The notes: generated from the letters alone by a model not told the origin. A stretch of 64,000 nucleotides of DNA from Hanleya hanleyi (GCA_036873755.1 JAVTVY010037258.1:1-64000), one strand, 5' to 3'; counted from the first letter of the stretch, positions 44,145 through 54,295 are shown. Numbers and translations are program-made.

Positions 44145-46595
44145 AGAAAACATTTTTCTGGACCCGACCACGGCTGGGATAACTTTAGTATTCAGATCAT
44201 AGACGTCGTCTATCCATCTACTAAGGATTCCCCCTTTGGATTTGAGAGAAAAATCCGAGAGCGGGAATTATTCTGGATGCTAGAACTTGGGTCAGTGTTT
44301 CTGTTTGCTTTAAATGATAATGTCAGTGGGTTCGGCAATGCTACAAACCGCCATTCAAATATATCCAACATTACCCAACTATTTAAACCTCATCAACGGA
44401 GACATCGCAGCCATGGTTGGCGAAAGTTTAATAGTTCGATGATTCACGATCATATCACTTTAAATTACTTAGTGGGTTTAACTAACACACCCAATAGTAT
44501 ACAGAGCTTACGTACAGTTCTGTATGCGTTACCTCTGAGAGCTTTAGATCAAATAGCCAGAGATATACAACAATCTGCGTCGTCAGGAAATATAATATCA
44601 CCTAAAATCAGTAAAGTATGTCAAGATATAGCGTATTTTCGGTTGTATCGTCCAGTGAACATAATCGAAACATCTCAAGATCGGCTTTTCTTGAAACTCA
44701 ACTACTTAGATAAAGGACTGGACATCATTAATTTACCTCGAATCCTGAATGATCCAGAGGTACGCAACGTTGTACCAAACTATTTCAAGTTCACAGAACC
44801 TCCTTGCATTTCATATAAGTATACTAAATCTATAGCCACCAAAATATTCAATTACTCCAATGCTGTCAAGGAGTTTGACTGGAACTTATACACGTCAGGA
44901 GGCTATAGTTGTGATTGTGAATCATCGAACTTTATCTATACACCATGCAAACATATTGTGACTGGTGCTCTTGATATGGTGAGTGATAAGGATCTGAAAT
45001 TATTCCTGATGAAAGCACCTAAATATAGAGAGCCAAGAAGAATAAATCTGAAGGCGGACCAGAAGATAGTCCTGTCTGCATTGGAACAGTACGTTATGGA
45101 TTGGTCTAAGCAAGAAAAAGTTGAACCTACAGTACTCGCTGATTGGCTGGACCTCACCAAGAGCAAGGTCGTTGAAACAATCCGCCATATAGACAGAAGT
45201 ACTCTTCCCCAGGCAAAACAAGTACTGAGAAACCTCAATTCGCAAGAAGTTCTAGCAAATCTCCAGAGTAAATTCGTCATAGTCCCAGCAGACAAAGCTC
45301 CGAATAATATAATATTCATATGTAAATATTACTATTACCAGGTGCTGGTTAAAGAATTGAGGTTAGACATATCTTCATCAAATACGTCTACTTACTCCCA
45401 AACTGCATTTACTCTGGAAGATTTATTTAACAATCACAAAAAGTTTCTCAGGGAAAGAAGTATTTGTCTTCCAACCAATCATAATGACATACCAAAACTA
45501 TACTGGACTCCCAAAATGCATAAATCACCATACAAAGCTAGATTCATAGCTGGTTCTAGAAGCTGCACCACCAAGCTTCTTTCAACCCTATTGACGAGGG
45601 CCCTTCAGGAGGTAAAAACATTTTGGGAAAGGTATTGCGCCACTATTTCTAAGAACTCTGGCGTGGAATGTATGTGGATATTGAAAAACTCAAAATGTCT
45701 TACGGAAGAACTTGATGCTAAAGGTCACATACCGTACAGACATGTATCCACATGGGATTTCTCGACTCTCTATACTACAATCCCTCATCAGGACCTTATT
45801 GACCGTCTAAGTTCATTAATAGTATCTGTGTTCAAGAAAACTGATCGTAGATATATTAATGTCGGAAGCCATAAAGCACTCTTTAGCTCGACTACATACA
45901 AGAGATATCATTCATGGGATGTTTCTTCGTTTATAGAGTTGTTTGAATTTCTCATTAAAAATATCTATGTGAAATTTGGCAGCACAATATATCAGCAGCA
46001 TATAGGTATTCCAATGGGTACTAATTGTGCACCCCTGTTGGCTGACCTGTATCTGTTCTCTTATGAATATGACTATATGCAGGCGCTTTCAAAAACCGAT
46101 CCATTCAAAGCCCGTTCCCTCTCATTCACCAAACGCTATATAGACGATCTTCTAGCTGTGGATAATCGCTATATAAATGACGCAGTGAAGGATATATATC
46201 CACCTTCACTGGATTTGAAGGAAACTACAGATAGCCCTACAGGCACATCATATTTAGATCTATATTTCTATAAAAATGAAGCGGGCATTCTCTCTCGTCG
46301 ACTTTATGACAAAAGAGATGATTACAATTTCGATATCGTAAACTATCCCTTTCTGGACAGTAATATTCCAGTGGGACCTGCATATGGCATATACATATCT
46401 CGCCTAGTAGCATTTGCTAGATCCTGTGTTAATTTTGACGATTTCAATCAACGTCACAAAACATTGTTGCAGAAACTTATAAAACAGGGCTATTCCTCAA
46501 AGCGCCTCCACTCAAAGTTTCTCAAATTTGGCGATACATATCGCATGCTGATAGCAAAATACGAGATACGAGATCTATGGCGTTACGTTTCGTAA
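44145..46595 (+). CDS. Penelope-like retroelement: GIY-YIG (partial) + reverse transcriptase
   Basis: The frame is open from 44145, just after a TGA, to TAA at 46593-46595; the first ATG is 44277. Residues before that ATG read 'HGWDNFSIQIIDVV' and 'KIRERELFWMLELGS', the second half of a GIY-YIG endonuclease of the type found in Penelope-like elements. The GIY-YIG motif itself is missing. Numbering from ATG 44277: a Cys-bearing stretch ('GGYSCDCESS', 'TPCKHIVTG') precedes the catalytic core, motif A 'STWDFSTLYT' has Asp494, 'IPMGTNCAPLLAD' starts at 578, YIDDLL has Asp623-Asp624, and a thumb with 'LYDKRDDYNF' and a helix-turn-helix-like C-terminus follows. An endonuclease N-terminal to the reverse transcriptase is the permuted order known from the Naiad group of Penelope-like elements. 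The enzyme would reverse-transcribe element RNA at a nicked site. The reverse transcriptase looks intact; the element is 5'-truncated. Confidence 0.88.
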   Translation, partial: RKHFSGPDHGWDNFSIQIIDVVYPSTKDSPFGFERKIRERELFWMLELGSVFLFALNDNVSGFGNATNRHSNISNITQLFKPHQRRHRSHGWRKFNSSMIHDHITLNYLVGLTNTPNSIQSLRTVLYALPLRALDQIARDIQQSASSGNIISPKISKVCQDIAYFRLYRPVNIIETSQDRLFLKLNYLDKGLDIINLPRILNDPEVRNVVPNYFKFTEPPCISYKYTKSIATKIFNYSNAVKEFDWNLYTSGGYSCDCESSNFIYTPCKHIVTGALDMVSDKDLKLFLMKAPKYREPRRINLKADQKIVLSALEQYVMDWSKQEKVEPTVLADWLDLTKSKVVETIRHIDRSTLPQAKQVLRNLNSQEVLANLQSKFVIVPADKAPNNIIFICKYYYYQVLVKELRLDISSSNTSTYSQTAFTLEDLFNNHKKFLRERSICLPTNHNDIPKLYWTPKMHKSPYKARFIAGSRSCTTKLLSTLLTRALQEVKTFWERYCATISKNSGVECMWILKNSKCLTEELDAKGHIPYRHVSTWDFSTLYTTIPHQDLIDRLSSLIVSVFKKTDRRYINVGSHKALFSSTTYKRYHSWDVSSFIELFEFLIKNIYVKFGSTIYQQHIGIPMGTNCAPLLADLYLFSYEYDYMQALSKTDPFKARSLSFTKRYIDDLLAVDNRYINDAVKDIYPPSLDLKETTDSPTGTSYLDLYFYKNEAGILSRRLYDKRDDYNFDIVNYPFLDSNIPVGPAYGIYISRLVAFARSCVNFDDFNQRHKTLLQKLIKQGYSSKRLHSKFLKFGDTYRMLIAKYEIRDLWRYVS

Positions 46596-47003
46596 CTTGT
46601 GTCTAATTCCGCTTAACCAGGGGCTAGGAGCCGTATGAACCCATGTACTTCAAGATCCTCATGGTGCTCATATGAACAGTCACAATCAAAGCGTGACTGA
46701 GATACACCATTCTCTAGATAACGACTTTAGAACGATTATTATGGATTAAGAATACTGATCAGCGATACGGATTTTATATTTTTGGAACATCATGATGTCT
46801 TGTCGGTATCATTGAAAACTGTTGACCGCTTCTCTCTTGCAGGAAACTAGCCTATGTTTATGTATACTATGATTGTCTTTTTTGAATTTGGTGCTAATAC
46901 TGTTATATGGATATGGAATAGGTCTTTGGATTGTGGACGCGGATATTCTTTAATGGACGACGGCTGAATTATGAATGACGGTCTAGACGCTTGTATTCGA
47001 TTT
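46596..47003 (+). other. 3' untranslated part of Penelope-like copy B
   Basis: About 400 bp of non-coding DNA lie between the stop codon and the point where the left TIR resumes (TAGTCCC, 47004). I found no convincing hammerhead ribozyme core, poly(A) or microsatellite end. Confidence 0.5.
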
Positions 47004-47611
47004 TAGTCCCAATGGGCAACCCACGCATGGACGTTTGCGGTATCGGGTGTGGCCCGTTTTTTCTTTGTTTCGAGATGGAGAACACGATGGAAGGGTCTCG
47101 AGGTCATGGGTTGACTTTTGTTGGAAAGTTACCGTGCGCATCCGCACTGGGCAAGTACCTCTGGGGTGGACATTTTTGGGGTCGTGGTGAGCCACTATTG
47201 GGTCGTGTGAGGTGTCCTATTGAAGCACTCATGAGGGGTCATCCAAATGCATGGGTGAGTCGTGGAAGTGAGGCTATGGCGCGCATGCGCAGACCAGGAA
47301 TTGTCAGAAAACGGCATTAGAATGGACGTTTGGAGGTCGAGGTGGGCTAATATTGGTCCGAATGGGTCGTGTGCAGTATCAATTTGAAGCATTTATAGGG
47401 GAGCGTCCGACTGCAGTGGAGTGAAAATAGGGCTATGGTGCGCATGCCCAGGCAGGGAATTTTGGGAAAAGGGCACTGAGGAGAACGTTTTGGGGTCGGG
47501 GTGGGCCGGCAGTGGGCGTACTGGTTGTATGGGTTATCCATGTAAAGCGCTCCTCCAGGCCGATCAAGTCATGTGTGGGTGCATGTAAGACTTTCACCGG
47601 AAAACGGACTT
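47004..47611 (+). repeat. Inner left TIR with ~162-bp subrepeats
   Basis: It is the reverse complement of about 49360-49880. It contains tandem subunits about 162 bp long ('TTTTGGGGTCGtGGTGaGCC', 'TTGAAGCaCTCatgaGGGG', 'GCGCATGCGCAG'). Frames here are mirrored in the right arm and are not genes. Confidence 0.8.
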
Positions 47612-47984
47612 TACACCTGGTGAGTCATAGAAATGAGAATATTGTTATTGTTGTTGACATAATGTAGTCTCCCAGTTTCGGGGAAGTAAAAATCAATGGA
47701 AATAATACAGTTGCCCCTTAATAGTAGACAAAGCAGAAACCCAGTATATTTGTCCTATCACCTTGGTTCGTCGCGATGTAGCTGAGATATTCTTGAAAGC
47801 GACGTTAAATTCTATTCAATCACTCCCTGTGAAGAGTTCTACAGTAACGCTTTAGCGTCTATGTTAACGCCTTAACGCCTACCTGGACGCCTTAACGCCT
47901 ATCTTAACGCCTTAACGCCCTATCTTACGCCTTAACGCCCATCCCAACGCATTGACGCCATGATGCAGACAGTTGAGAAAAAGA
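47612..47984. mobile_element. Insertion in left TIR: SINE tail and TAACGCC repeats
   Basis: The right arm has no counterpart to this stretch. It holds a SINE tail at 47766-47820 (GTTCGTCGCGATGTAGCTGA, ending TCAATCACTCC) and then 47840-47960 of CTTAACGCC repeats. Whether they arrived together is unclear. Confidence 0.6.
47831..47965. repeat. CTTAACGCC minisatellite, left
   Basis: CTTAACGCC or CTTAACGCCC words repeat in units of about 18-20 bp ('CGCCTTAACGCCTATCTTAA'). A second array of the same type lies on the other side of the zinc-finger gene. Confidence 0.8.
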
Positions 47985-48181
47985 AAGATCAACACGTTCA
48001 CAAGTTTTCATATAGTTTGTTATCCCCTCCATCACATTATACCCACGCTGAGAGAGCCGCGTTGGGTATGTTTACAATTCAAGTATGTTTTTGTCCACTC
48101 ATTTGGGGCTGCATCTGTCATTTTCGTTGTTGCCCGTTAGGTGTATTCTCGGCTGCTCTTGTCCAATCAGAAACCGTCATT

Positions 48182-48829
48182 TCAGAAAGTCCAATCTTCG
48201 GCCATGTTCGCTCTGATCCATTTGTTATAATCCTCTTCCGGCAGGCCCGGATACTGTAACGGCAATATGTCCCGGAACAGCTGTTTGCGCATTTTGATCG
48301 CATTTTGCAGGGTCTCGTTGGGTGGTAGCCCCATATCCTCTTCCAGGTGACGCTTCATGATGATCCTGTGCATGGGATCGCCTTTCAATTCAAGCGGTAA
48401 CAAGGTATACTGTTTATAGATCGCCATGGCTGTTTTGCTGATGCTGGGGAGCATTTGGATGTACGCCTGTTGTAAGTTACCCTGTCCGGCGTCCTCGATC
48501 GCTGCAGCGTGAGTATTGATAGCTGCTGTCACAATACGATCCTAAAAGGTAGGTTCATCCTCACTCAGGCTCTCCTGGGACGTAGCCTCACTATCTGAGA
48601 TCAAGCTCTCTATATCAGTAGATAGACTCTCCGCAGTTTCGGTATCAGTCGGCGGGCTCCCAGAATCAGCTGGCATATTCTCAGCATCTGCATCGGCTTC
48701 TCGTGCCTCGATGTCTTCAATCCCATGTATATTCTTCTGGTGTCGCATCATATCGTAACGTCTGGTGAACGTGCGTTCGGACTCAGAGCAAGTATAAGCC
48801 ATGTTGACGGTTGAACGTCGACTGTGCAC
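48182..48829 (-). pseudogene. C2H2 zinc-finger gene of the TIR element, broken
   Basis: The minus frame from 48829 encodes a start followed by a C2H2-like finger ('MAYTCSESERTFTRRYDMMR' then 'HQKNIH'). The second Cys of the finger is Ser, so zinc binding is lost. An acidic Ser/Thr/Glu-rich linker follows, then an in-frame TAG at 48544-48542. The same frame continues with 'AINTHAAAIEDAGQ', 'AYIQMLPSISKTAMAIY', 'DPMHRIIMKRHLEEDMG' and 'NAIKMRKQLFRDIL', ending at 48182. The order of one finger, acidic linker and helical C-terminal domain with DPxHxxIM and A.xxRKxL words resembles multicopy uncharacterised proteins I associate with mollusc and amphioxus repeats. The function is unknown. It lies at the centre of the inverted repeat, so it probably belongs to the transposon. 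Confidence 0.6.
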
Positions 48830-48844
48830 GCTTTTGGGATACGC

Positions 48845-49150
48845 TTGATTTTATGGACAGTAACGCCGCCAACGCCCAGCTTAACACTTCAGCGTCCCGG
48901 TGAAATAGGTCTGGATTTTTCCAGATATTCCATGGAATTGACACTAATTCATCGAAATTCAGTGACGCCCGTTAACGCCCGTCGTTACGCCCTAACCCCC
49001 GTCTCAACGCAATAACGCTGTATCTTAACGCCTTAACGCCCGTCTCAACGCCTTGACGCCCGTCTCAATGCCTTAACGCCCCATCTTAACGCCTTAACTC
49101 CTTATCTTAACGCCTTAACGCCGCCTTACCGCCCTATCGTAACGCTTTAA
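48845..49150. repeat. CTTAACGCC minisatellite, right
   Basis: Runs of CGCCTTAACGCCCgtCTtAA repeat with a period of about 18-20 bp between 48960 and 49150. A diverged lead-in starts near 48860. The repeat phase and strand match the left array. Confidence 0.8.
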
Positions 49151-49284
49151 GGCATGTGTGGTACACCCATTTTATGTTGTAACTGTCATATTCAATCTCA
49201 CCCGTTAGGTGTATTATTCTCCGCTGCTCTTGTCCAATCAGAAGCCGCCCTTTGAGAAGCTACAGATCTCGGAGCTGCGGGATG

Positions 49285-50109
49285 GATCCAGAGTGGGTAT
49301 GATGTGATGGAGGGGATAATAAACTATATGAAAACTTGTTTCTGGATCTTTTACGGGGAAAGTTTTACATGCAACCACCATGACTTGATTGGCCTGGAGA
49401 AGCGCTTCACATGGATACCCATACGACCCAGTACGCCCACTATGGGACCACCTCGACCCCAAACCGTTCTCCTCAGGTCCTTTTTCTTCCCTACTTTCAC
49501 TCCACTCAATTCCATTCGGACGCTTCCCTGCGAGTGCTTCAAACTGATACCTCACACGACTCATTCGGACCAATATTGGTCCATTCCAATGCATTTTTCC
49601 CAAAATTCCCGGTCTGCGCATGCGCGCCATAGCCTTACTTCCACGACCCACCTATCCAGTTGGATGGTCCCTCACGAATGCTTCAATAGGACACCTCACA
49701 CGACCCAATCGGCCCAATAGTGGTCCACCACGACCCCAAAATGTCCACCCCAGCGCTACTTGCCCAGTGCGCATGCACACCCTAACTTTTCAATTCAACC
49801 CATGGCCTCGAGATCCCTTCCATCGTGTTCTACATCGCGAGACAAAGAACGTCCATGCGTTATACACTGTGCGGGACTACACTGAAATCACTGCAGCGTA
49901 CGATCCTCTTTAAGGGTAGATAACTCTTGCTGGACCGTCACGTGACCGCAAGTGACCTTTGACCCGGAAATGGCTTTTGGCCAGGAAGTGACCATTGACC
50001 AGGAAATGATGTCAACGGAAGTGACATCATTCGTGACGTCATCGCACGTCACGCCACGTGACATATCCCCTCCACCCTCAATGCGCGGGAATTTACGCTT
50101 TATATACTA
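49285..50109 (-). repeat. Right TIR of the composite element
   Basis: This is an uninterrupted arm of about 825 bp, the reverse complement of the three left-arm pieces. It provides the empty sites that date the Penelope-like and SINE/TAACGCC insertions as later events. It has the same 162-bp subrepeats and ends in GGAATTTACGCTTTATATAC plus TA. Confidence 0.85.
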
Positions 50110-50955
50110 CTATTGATTCGTATCAAACTCGTTTATTTGTATTTTGAGTGAATGTATCTTGCCTCGTGTTGATTATTAATTGCCAGTTAGGTTCAGCTCA
50201 GTTTAATCAAAGAGTTAGAAATACATGTCTTCTACCTCAGCAGCAGAGAAAGGACAGAAAACCATTCATTGAAATCTGTGGGCCGGAGGTTATGTTAGCT
50301 GGCCTTTGACCCGTCGTATTCCTCTGCGGTGATGCTGTTACTTCCGCCTCGGTGATAAGGTCACTATCTCCGCAGACGGAAACTAGTTCCATACTGAGGT
50401 CAATGAGACTCCGAAAATGCTTGTTTTCTCTTCGCCTGAATCTTTGGTAATGTCCGGTATTCTCAGTTAATTTCCGGAGGTTAATTGACCTTTGACCTTA
50501 GAAGTCAATCTTACTTTGAACACGCCCCAGTCACTTATATGCTAATTGATCTGTGCATAGCAATGGATTTTCCGTGATATATGCGGGATCCGAACCTGCA
50601 GTGCCGGTGTGATGGATAAGAATGTCCTGGTGATTAGTGTCCCTTTTCATATCCTTTTCTATTGCAACCAAGGACGGACACTTGTCCCCAATGTGGAGAA
50701 AAGTGTCCTAGCTGAGTTAAAAGATAGGAGCCGGACAGTCTTAACAGCCGGACATTCTTAGCCTCCACACCGGCATCGGAGGCTGGTACGTTAGTCATCT
50801 CGATCACGCCACTCACATAATATTAAAGGTTCTACCAAATGGTCTCCACGCCCCATATTTTTTATATGATAAATTGTTGTAAGAGGTTATATTTGACATG
50901 TGAAAGCGGTTTACTGTTGTTAGGAATGGTCGAAGTTTAAATAAAGCAAAACTTG
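50110..50955. other. Non-coding DNA with short dyads
   Basis: No gene is supported. GGACATTCTTA/TAAGAATGTCC and CACACCGGCA/TGCCGGTGTG pairs around 50600-50790 form a loose foldback. A box-B-like GGTTCGGATCC on the minus strand at 50585-50596 has no box A. Confidence 0.4.
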
Positions 50956-50959
50956 GAAC

Positions 50960-51660
50960 CCTGCATTTCCACGCATGTTTGGAAACGTCTAAGGCCGTGA
51001 CCTGCTGACCCATGACGTCCGTTGGCTTTCCCTGGAAAGTCATGATGCGCATGCGCCGTCGTCAGGAAGGCTTGTGGTTACCGTTTTGGGGACTAGGTTA
51101 GCCATCCGTGGCCGAAATAGGCTTTTTGGGATATCATATTGAAGCTCTCGAGGGGTAAATTTCGACTGGGGAAGTGCCGTCAATCTGCGCATGCACAGTC
51201 GAAAACTAGTAGAAAAACGGCATTTGAGGTGGGAGTTTTGGGGTGGAAAAACGGGGTCGCAACGGGGCGCGTGAGGTGTGATTTTGAAGCGCTCGTGGAG
51301 TAATCAGGCTGGGGTAGTATGTATTAGAAGTGACGTCAATCTGCACATGTGCAGTGGTGGAGTTATAGAGAAAGGGCAGTTTCAGAAGTGCGCAGGGGTA
51401 CGTTTGGGGTAGAGTTGGACCATCGTTGGTATCGTCATGATGCTCTTATCTGGTAGTGTCCGACTTGGGTGGCATTTATTGGATGTCACATCATTCTGAG
51501 CATGCCCAGTCGGGAAATATCAGAAAAAGGACAATTGCGAAAGCGCTGGTGTGCGTTTGGGGGAGAGCTGGACCACCACTGGTTCAAATTGGGCATGAGT
51601 AAGGTATGGTCAGGAATGTCTTAGCGGATAGAGTCCGACTGGGTGGTGGTTTTGTCCGTT
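50960..51660. repeat. Diverged relative of the TIR subrepeats
   Basis: Four or so units share 'GTTTTGGGGt', 'TTGAAGCtCTCgaGGGG', 'GAAGTGaCGTCAATCTG' and 'CGCATGCgCAGTcG' with the 162-bp units inside the TIR at 47004-47611. It therefore looks like the remains of a second element of the same family. Confidence 0.65.
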
Positions 51661-52272
51661 GACGTCATCACATCAGGATTGGTGAAAAATTAATAATGTC
51701 CAATCCTTTATCCAAGTAGCTGACTTTCCAGAAAATTCGGTTTTGGGATTTTCGATTATGTGCACTGTACGATACAATCGAAAACAGGCTGTATCTTGAC
51801 AAACTATTTTATTTCTTGAAGAAACAGATCGTTATATATCTCTGGTTATTAGATTTAAAACTGTCAGATGTAACGTATCCCAGTGCTAGAGGAATATGGA
51901 GATGAAGGCACACAAATCTTTAATCACATACTCTGTGCCAGTCCAGTCAACCGACATTTCGCACCATCAAAATCGATAAAAGGGACGACACAGGGCGACC
52001 GATCGCATTCGAACGAGGGGAAATGGAGCTGGTACTTCATTTTCGCCAGGCCCGAGCGCCGAGCTTTAGATGCAAAAGGCACCAAACAAGCCAGAGGTGG
52101 CCTACTTGTCATTAGCAGCACACATATTCAACGGGGTCACGGACCGGAAAAAAAAACGTGCTCGGAAACATGGTCTAAAGCTTCCTCCCACTGATGACGC
52201 GCGAAGTGAAAGGCAGTCGGAAAAGAAGCTATCAGAACGGGTGTTCAGCGGTGTCCCTGTGCGAAAGACATT

Positions 52273-52374
52273 TTCCGATACTGTTTTTGCACATGCGCAG
52301 GGTTAAAGGTCATGTCTGGTCACGTTCCGTTCACGTGACTTTAACCCTGTGCATGTGCAAAAACAGTATCGGAA
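52273..52374. repeat. 36-bp inverted repeat
   Basis: TTCCGATACTGTTTTTGCAC plus ATGCGCAGGGTTAAAG (52273-52308) pairs with 52339-52374, with very few mismatches and a 30-nt loop. Flanks contain ACTTCCGGTCACGTTCC-type words as in the TIR ends at 42.4 and 50.0 kb. Confidence 0.8.
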
Positions 52375-52435
52375 ATACCATTGAGCGCAGGGTCAAAGGC
52401 CACTTCCGGTCACGTTCCAGTCACATGAAAAAGGA

Positions 52436-52606
52436 CCCGGATGTTGCACTCAGAGGTCAAAAGTCAATACTACCAAAGATGCACTTTCTCGTGATCGATA
52501 TCTGGACTTTTTCGTGAACCAATCCTCTACCATAAATTACCGGAAATTAATCCGGATGTTGAACTCAGAGGGCAAAGGTCAATGCTACCAGAGATACACT
52601 TTCTCT
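52436..52606 (+). repeat. Tandem duplication, ~115-bp period
   Basis: CCGGATGTTGcACTCAGAGG, then GTCAAtaCTACCAaAGATgCACTTTCTC, occurs at about 52438 and 52553. Only two copies are present and they are non-coding. Confidence 0.7.
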
Positions 52607-52617
52607 ACTATTAATCC

Positions 52618-53300
52618 CTAATAAATTTTATTCCCGGCTTTTTCCCCTCCAGTTATAGTCGGTGTTGCTATTGCAAATGAATAGCACAACCCAGAACTTT
52701 TCATCGAAGGCGTAACAATTTTGGAACTCGAACTCTCACCAAATAACCATATTATACAGGGTTCACTAAATAACGCCGCTTCTCTCTCGACAAATATGAC
52801 GAAAGTGTTCCATAAGAAAAGTCGAACAATGCACGTGCAAATTCCAAAGAATCGTCGTCGGTTTCCCACCGTAAATTCGGCACACAGCCCAAAAATATGG
52901 TGTTCTATTTGGGCCAACTTGCGTCGCGTGGCAACTTTTAGAAACTTGCTACTCGCATTGATTTGCACAACTAAGTACTTTGGACAGGATGTGAAATAAT
53001 GCGACGTCACAGAAATAGTGTCCCAGGTCTCTCACTCTCCCCTACTACTCCTCAAAAGGCGTCATCTACAGAATATACAAAACGGCATTTCATCTGGAAA
53101 GTTATCTGAAATTACTTGATGAACAAAGCAGAAAAATCCTATCAAAATTTTGCACTTGTAGTCATAAACTCCCGATAGAAATAGGAAGATGGCGTCAAAC
53201 CACAAAGGCCGAAAGATACTCACATAGCAGCGTGTGAAACAAACAGTATTGGAGATGAGTTCCATCGTATGTTCTTGTGTCCAAAGTTAGTAGACTCACG
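52618..53300 (-). other. Unresolved open region, possible minus-strand exon(s)
   Basis: A minus frame of about 130 codons (53010-52618) overlaps a plus frame of 93 codons, so at most one is real, and neither resembles a known family. At 53265 a minus-strand ATG opens 'MELISNTVCFTRCY' followed by a good donor (TAT|GTGAGT). It could be a short first exon, but no partner exon is recognised. Confidence 0.2.
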
Positions 53301-54295
53301 CTCAAAATATCCAGCACGATATACTTATGTTAGACCGAATGTCACAGTGTGTATAACCCTGTCCGGCTGGAATTTATTTATGACGAGAAATCTGTGCCCA
53401 TTTAAGACGTGATCGCACCGAGTCGACACGTGTGCTGAGATGGAGGTTGAGCATTTCACAATTTTTTGCGTGTTACACATCACTTTATGGAAGAAACTGA
53501 ATGAGATAATGTTCTAGATTTATTTTGGCAGATCCTGTGTCAAATTCAACTCCAAATCATCTCGTTTTCCTCATAATCGTGTTCATGTTAGAAATTTATC
53601 AAAACTCTGTCGAATTTTACAGTTATGAAGTTGATTGTTCTTGTGGTATAGGATTTCACATTTTGGTCTGTATATTATAATAAACTAGAATGGTAGTTAA
53701 TCAAATATGATTGGTACAGAGGAGATAAATATAAGTATAAAGAGGCGAATATTTAGGAACAAGTGTTCATGTCCTGAAATGAGACTGTCCGTATTTTTGT
53801 CGAGGGGATTTCTTCGACTGTTCGAGTTTTTGATGAGTTCCTGTGTGCATTTTTGGCGTGCATAGTAAAAAGCGAAGTGCAATTACTGTGCACATATACT
53901 ATAGCGATGTCTAATCGGCACTGATACTAGTGTTCATGTGTAGGGCCGAATGATGACTTAATTATTCCAGTGGGTTTCATATCTCAGAACCTACACTACG
54001 GCGCCATGATCCGTTTCATTTTCATATTGTCGTATAGTTTTTAAATTGTTTTAAGAATACCAGAGGAAGAATCATCCCAAGAAATATTCGTAGGCCCACA
54101 ACCAGTCCGCGGAAGATCCACGAAGAAATCCGCAAGCTCGCAAAGCCTAACATATTTCACTGCCATAAAGGTAACTTTTTAACCAAATGAATCGAGGTTC
54201 AACCTCCAGCGACACAGGGACGTACATACTGAATCATCGTACGACTGTCCAATTTGCAGTAGACCATTCAAAGTGAAATGGCCCAGAGATACACA
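53301..54295. other. Non-coding, AT-rich
   Basis: No gene or repeat family is recognised. Short frames occur on both strands only. Confidence 0.4.

Larger units (their letters stand above)
48133..49259. repeat. Direct repeat pair flanking the zinc-finger gene
   Basis: CCCGTTAGGTGTATTCTCGG and the following CTGCTCTTGTCCAATCAGAA occur at 48137-48180. The same sequence with small changes occurs at 49200-49245 in the same orientation. The first copy overlaps the 3' end of the zinc-finger reading frame. Confidence 0.75.
42298..50109. mobile_element. Composite block: long-TIR transposon with nested Penelope-like insertion
   Basis: TAGTATATAAAGCGTAAATT (42298) and its complement ending at 50109 are the outer ends of an inverted repeat. 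The right arm is continuous (49285-50109, about 825 bp). The left arm is split into 42298-42513, 47004-47611 and 47985-48055. The first gap (42514-47003, about 4.5 kb) is a Penelope-like retroelement complex. The second (about 370 bp) is a SINE tail plus TAACGCC repeats. Removing both leaves an element of about 2.9 kb with a centre of about 1.2 kb that carries a broken zinc-finger gene. Polinton/Maverick elements also have long TIRs starting AG, but no integrase or polymerase is present and no 6-bp duplication is seen. The superfamily is unknown. Confidence 0.75.

Noticed and set aside
46596..47003. Hammerhead ribozyme expected for Penelope-like elements
   Set aside because: I could not find the conserved CTGATGA...GAAA core in the 3' region.
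49238..49913. Several 60-138 codon frames on both strands
   Set aside because: They are mirrored in the left TIR and arise from its 162-bp subrepeats.
42298..50109. Maverick/Polinton identity
   Set aside because: AG-starting long TIRs fit, but there is no polymerase B, integrase, protease or capsid gene, and the flanks show no 6-bp duplication.
50575..50640. tRNA gene on the minus strand (GGTTCGGATCC)
   Set aside because: There is a box B but no box A or acceptor pairing.
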